Assembly (NCBI GenBank): GCA_045635745.1
Contig: JAZTWG010000018.1
Location: forward strand, 1 to 64,000
DNA from: SIG78 sp045635745
GTDB lineage: Bacteria; Verrucomicrobiota; Lentisphaeria; Victivallales; Victivallaceae
Length of the DNA stretch: 64,000 nucleotides
Direction: 5' to 3'
The first letter of the stretch is position 1. Each line of letters begins with the position of its first letter. This document shows, one piece after another, positions 62,610 through 64,000 of the stretch. Both the position numbers and the translations under genes were made by a program. Under the pieces are notes generated by a model. The model was given only the letters and a program-made list of their open reading frames with translations, searched no databases and was not told where the DNA came from.

Positions 62610-64000
62610 TCAATCGTCGTGAATGGCGGCATTGGCGGCCTGAACCGCTTCAAGTTTTTCCATGGCCTTTTCCCACTCGGCAGTGGCATTATCCAATTTA
62701 TCCTGTACAATAGCGGATTCGCGCATCAAATCTCCGAAATCCGCCCCCGGCGGTTCTGCGAGTTTAGCCAGCAGTTCCTGCTGACGGGCATCGAGTTTTT
62801 CCACCTTTTTTTCCCAATCGGCAACCAGTTTTTCGGCCGCTTTCTTTTCTGCAGAAAGCGCCTGACGCTGCCGGGCCCGTTCCTGACGGCGCGCCTTGGC
62901 ATTAAAATCGTTCTTTTCCTGCACTTTGACTTCAGCGGGCTCTTTGGCGGTATTTTCGGCGGCAACTTTTTCCAGAAAATAATCGTAATTGCCGTAGTAC
63001 TTTTTTACCCCATACTCCCGCATGGCAATGATCGTGGTGGCCACATTGCGGACAAATTCAATATCGTGGCTGACCAGACAGACGGTACCGGGGTAATTCT
63101 GCAGAACTTCCTGCAAAACTTCCCGACCCGCAATATCCAGATGGGTGGTCGGCTCGTCCAATATCAGCAGGTTGGGAGGATTTACAAAGATGCGCGCAAA
63201 ACACAGCCGGATCTTCTCGCCGCCGGAAAGCACCGAACAGGGCTTGTAAGCGTTATCGCCGGAAAAACCGAAACTGCCCAGTACCGCCGGCAGATTGTTC
63301 TGGGGGAAATTGGGCGCAGCGGCAGCTTTTACCGTATCGTAGACCGTGTTTTCCATGACCAGCAGATCGGCAAATTCCTGCGCCAGATAGCCCGGCACAA
63401 TGTGATGCCCGAGCACCACCCGTCCGGCTTGCGGCTTGAGTTTGCCGATCAGAAGTTTGAGCAAGGTGGTCTTGCCCATGCCGTTGTAACCGACAAATGC
63501 GAGTTTATCTCCGGCATTTATTTCCATATCCAACTCTTTGAAGATGATCCGGTCGGAATTTTCGTAGCCGAAAGTGAGTTTTTCGATCCGGGCGGCCTCT
63601 GCGCCCGAAGCCGGCGGCGCGGGCAGACGCAGAGTACCTTTTACCGCCAGATCGTCCATAGTTTCCACATCCTCCATGCGGTCGAGTGCTTTCTGCATAC
63701 TTTTGGCCAGCGCGGCTTTGGTGCTTTTGGCGCGGAAACGGTCGATAGTGCGCTGCATCTGCTCTTTTTTGCGCGCCTGATTCTGATATTGAGCATCGAG
63801 CATGGCGGCGCGGTTGGCGCGCTCGCGGCGGTAATAATCGTAGTTGCCGGCGTAACGGGTCACCGTGCCTTTGTTGACTTCCAGCGTAACATTGGTCAGC
63901 CTATTGAGCAGAAAACGGTCGTGCGAAATCAGCATGAGCGTGCCGGAATAACTCTTGAGAAAACGGCAGAGCCACTCCACTGCCGGTATATCCAGATAGT
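62610..64000 (-). CDS. ABC-F family ATPase, N-terminus beyond the window
   Basis: The frame remains open to the right edge, so only the last 463 residues or so are present. The end of the first ATPase domain (YLDIPAVEWL and SHDRFLLNRL), the linker rich in Lys/Arg (about 60 aa), a second complete domain (Walker A GYNGMGKTT, signature LSGGEKIRL, Walker B LLILDEPTTHLDI, SHDIEFV) and a C-terminal coiled coil are visible. No transmembrane parts. ABC-F proteins act on the ribosome E site or in translation stress or antibiotic protection; the C-terminal coiled coil resembles Uup-type. Confidence 0.9.
   Translation of the reverse strand, partial: YLDIPAVEWLCRFLKSYSGTLMLISHDRFLLNRLTNVTLEVNKGTVTRYAGNYDYYRRERANRAAMLDAQYQNQARKKEQMQRTIDRFRAKSTKAALAKSMQKALDRMEDVETMDDLAVKGTLRLPAPPASGAEAARIEKLTFGYENSDRIIFKELDMEINAGDKLAFVGYNGMGKTTLLKLLIGKLKPQAGRVVLGHHIVPGYLAQEFADLLVMENTVYDTVKAAAAPNFPQNNLPAVLGSFGFSGDNAYKPCSVLSGGEKIRLCFARIFVNPPNLLILDEPTTHLDIAGREVLQEVLQNYPGTVCLVSHDIEFVRNVATTIIAMREYGVKKYYGNYDYFLEKVAAENTAKEPAEVKVQEKNDFNAKARRQERARQRQALSAEKKAAEKLVADWEKKVEKLDARQQELLAKLAEPPGADFGDLMRESAIVQDKLDNATAEWEKAMEKLEAVQAANAAIHDD

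Noticed and set aside
1..64000. CRISPR arrays, rRNA genes, prophage, complete insertion sequences, riboswitches
   Set aside because: No regular repeat-spacer pattern, rRNA-like sequence, phage structural gene, transposase or recognisable riboswitch core was seen by reading; a covariance-model scan was not possible.

Overview
The window reads as a piece of a Gram-negative, anaerobe-type chromosome, most likely from the PVC group and specifically Lentisphaerota (Victivallis-like gut bacteria). Evidence: a class III (oxygen-sensitive) ribonucleotide reductase under predicted NrdR control; LPS genes (rfaE2, a WaaP/RfaP-type kinase) and an Mla-type lipid transporter, which imply an outer membrane; giant secreted carbohydrate-active proteins with LamG-like, F5/8-type and CBM9-like modules; a prepilin-like protein with the H-X9-DG signature beside one of them; a DUF4838 protein; a CE15 esterase; a eukaryote-like UDP-sugar pyrophosphorylase; and several Ser/Thr-kinase-like proteins with N-terminal zinc ribbons. 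The taxonomic call is inference from gene content only.

Layout. 0-4.2 kb (+): tail of an unknown protein, ruvC, then nrdG-nrdD behind tandem NrdR boxes. 4.4-7.3 kb (-): UDP-sugar pyrophosphorylase, small hypothetical, ftsW. 7.6-15.2 kb (+): valS, dapA, a GH5-like cytoplasmic glycosidase, a DegT-type aminotransferase, a DedA membrane protein. 15.2-16.7 kb (-): rpoN. 16.8-18.6 kb (+): YycJ-like metallo-beta-lactamase-fold protein and a zinc-ribbon pseudokinase. 18.75-23.4 kb (-): HEAT/beta-sandwich protein and a 1255-aa secreted LamG/barrel protein, with a good promoter. 23.6-24.1 kb: a 532-bp element bounded by 16-bp inverted repeats, next to tRNA-Arg(ACG). 24.5-30.5 kb (+): a zinc-ribbon kinase and a 1646-aa kinase/TM/LamG/ankyrin protein. 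30.6-33.8 kb (-): coaE-rho-rfaE2, with a repeated palindromic motif upstream. 34.1-41.0 kb (-): mlaE-mlaF-mlaD-galE-CE15-gpsA-PIG-L operon. 41.1-43.3 kb (-): DUF4838 protein. 43.8-44.2 kb (+): hpf. 44.3-45.1 kb (-): C39-like peptidase. 45.5-48.4 kb (+): dat-ddc, a 1,3-diaminopropane pathway. 48.5-54.6 kb (-): prepilin-like protein and a 1799-aa secreted glycosidase-like protein. 54.8-59.8 kb (-): seven-gene run waaP-truA-nikR-STAS-TRIC-VOC-uxaC. 60.0-64.0 kb: SpoU methylase (+), then AraC regulator, EI24-like membrane protein and a partial ABC-F ATPase (-).

How it fits together. The secreted proteins at 18.75-23.4, 41.1-43.3 and 48.5-54.6 kb suggest degradation of complex polysaccharide at the cell surface, with the cytoplasmic GH5-like enzyme, CE15 esterase, galE and uxaC (uronate entry) handling products. 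The zinc-ribbon kinases form the most unusual local theme. No CRISPR array, prophage, complete transposase or recognised defence island was seen. Most genes are tightly packed with short gaps and several clear hairpin terminators. The strongest candidate for something poorly described is the kinase pair at 24.5-30.5 kb; a mobile-element-like palindromic block lies immediately upstream of it.
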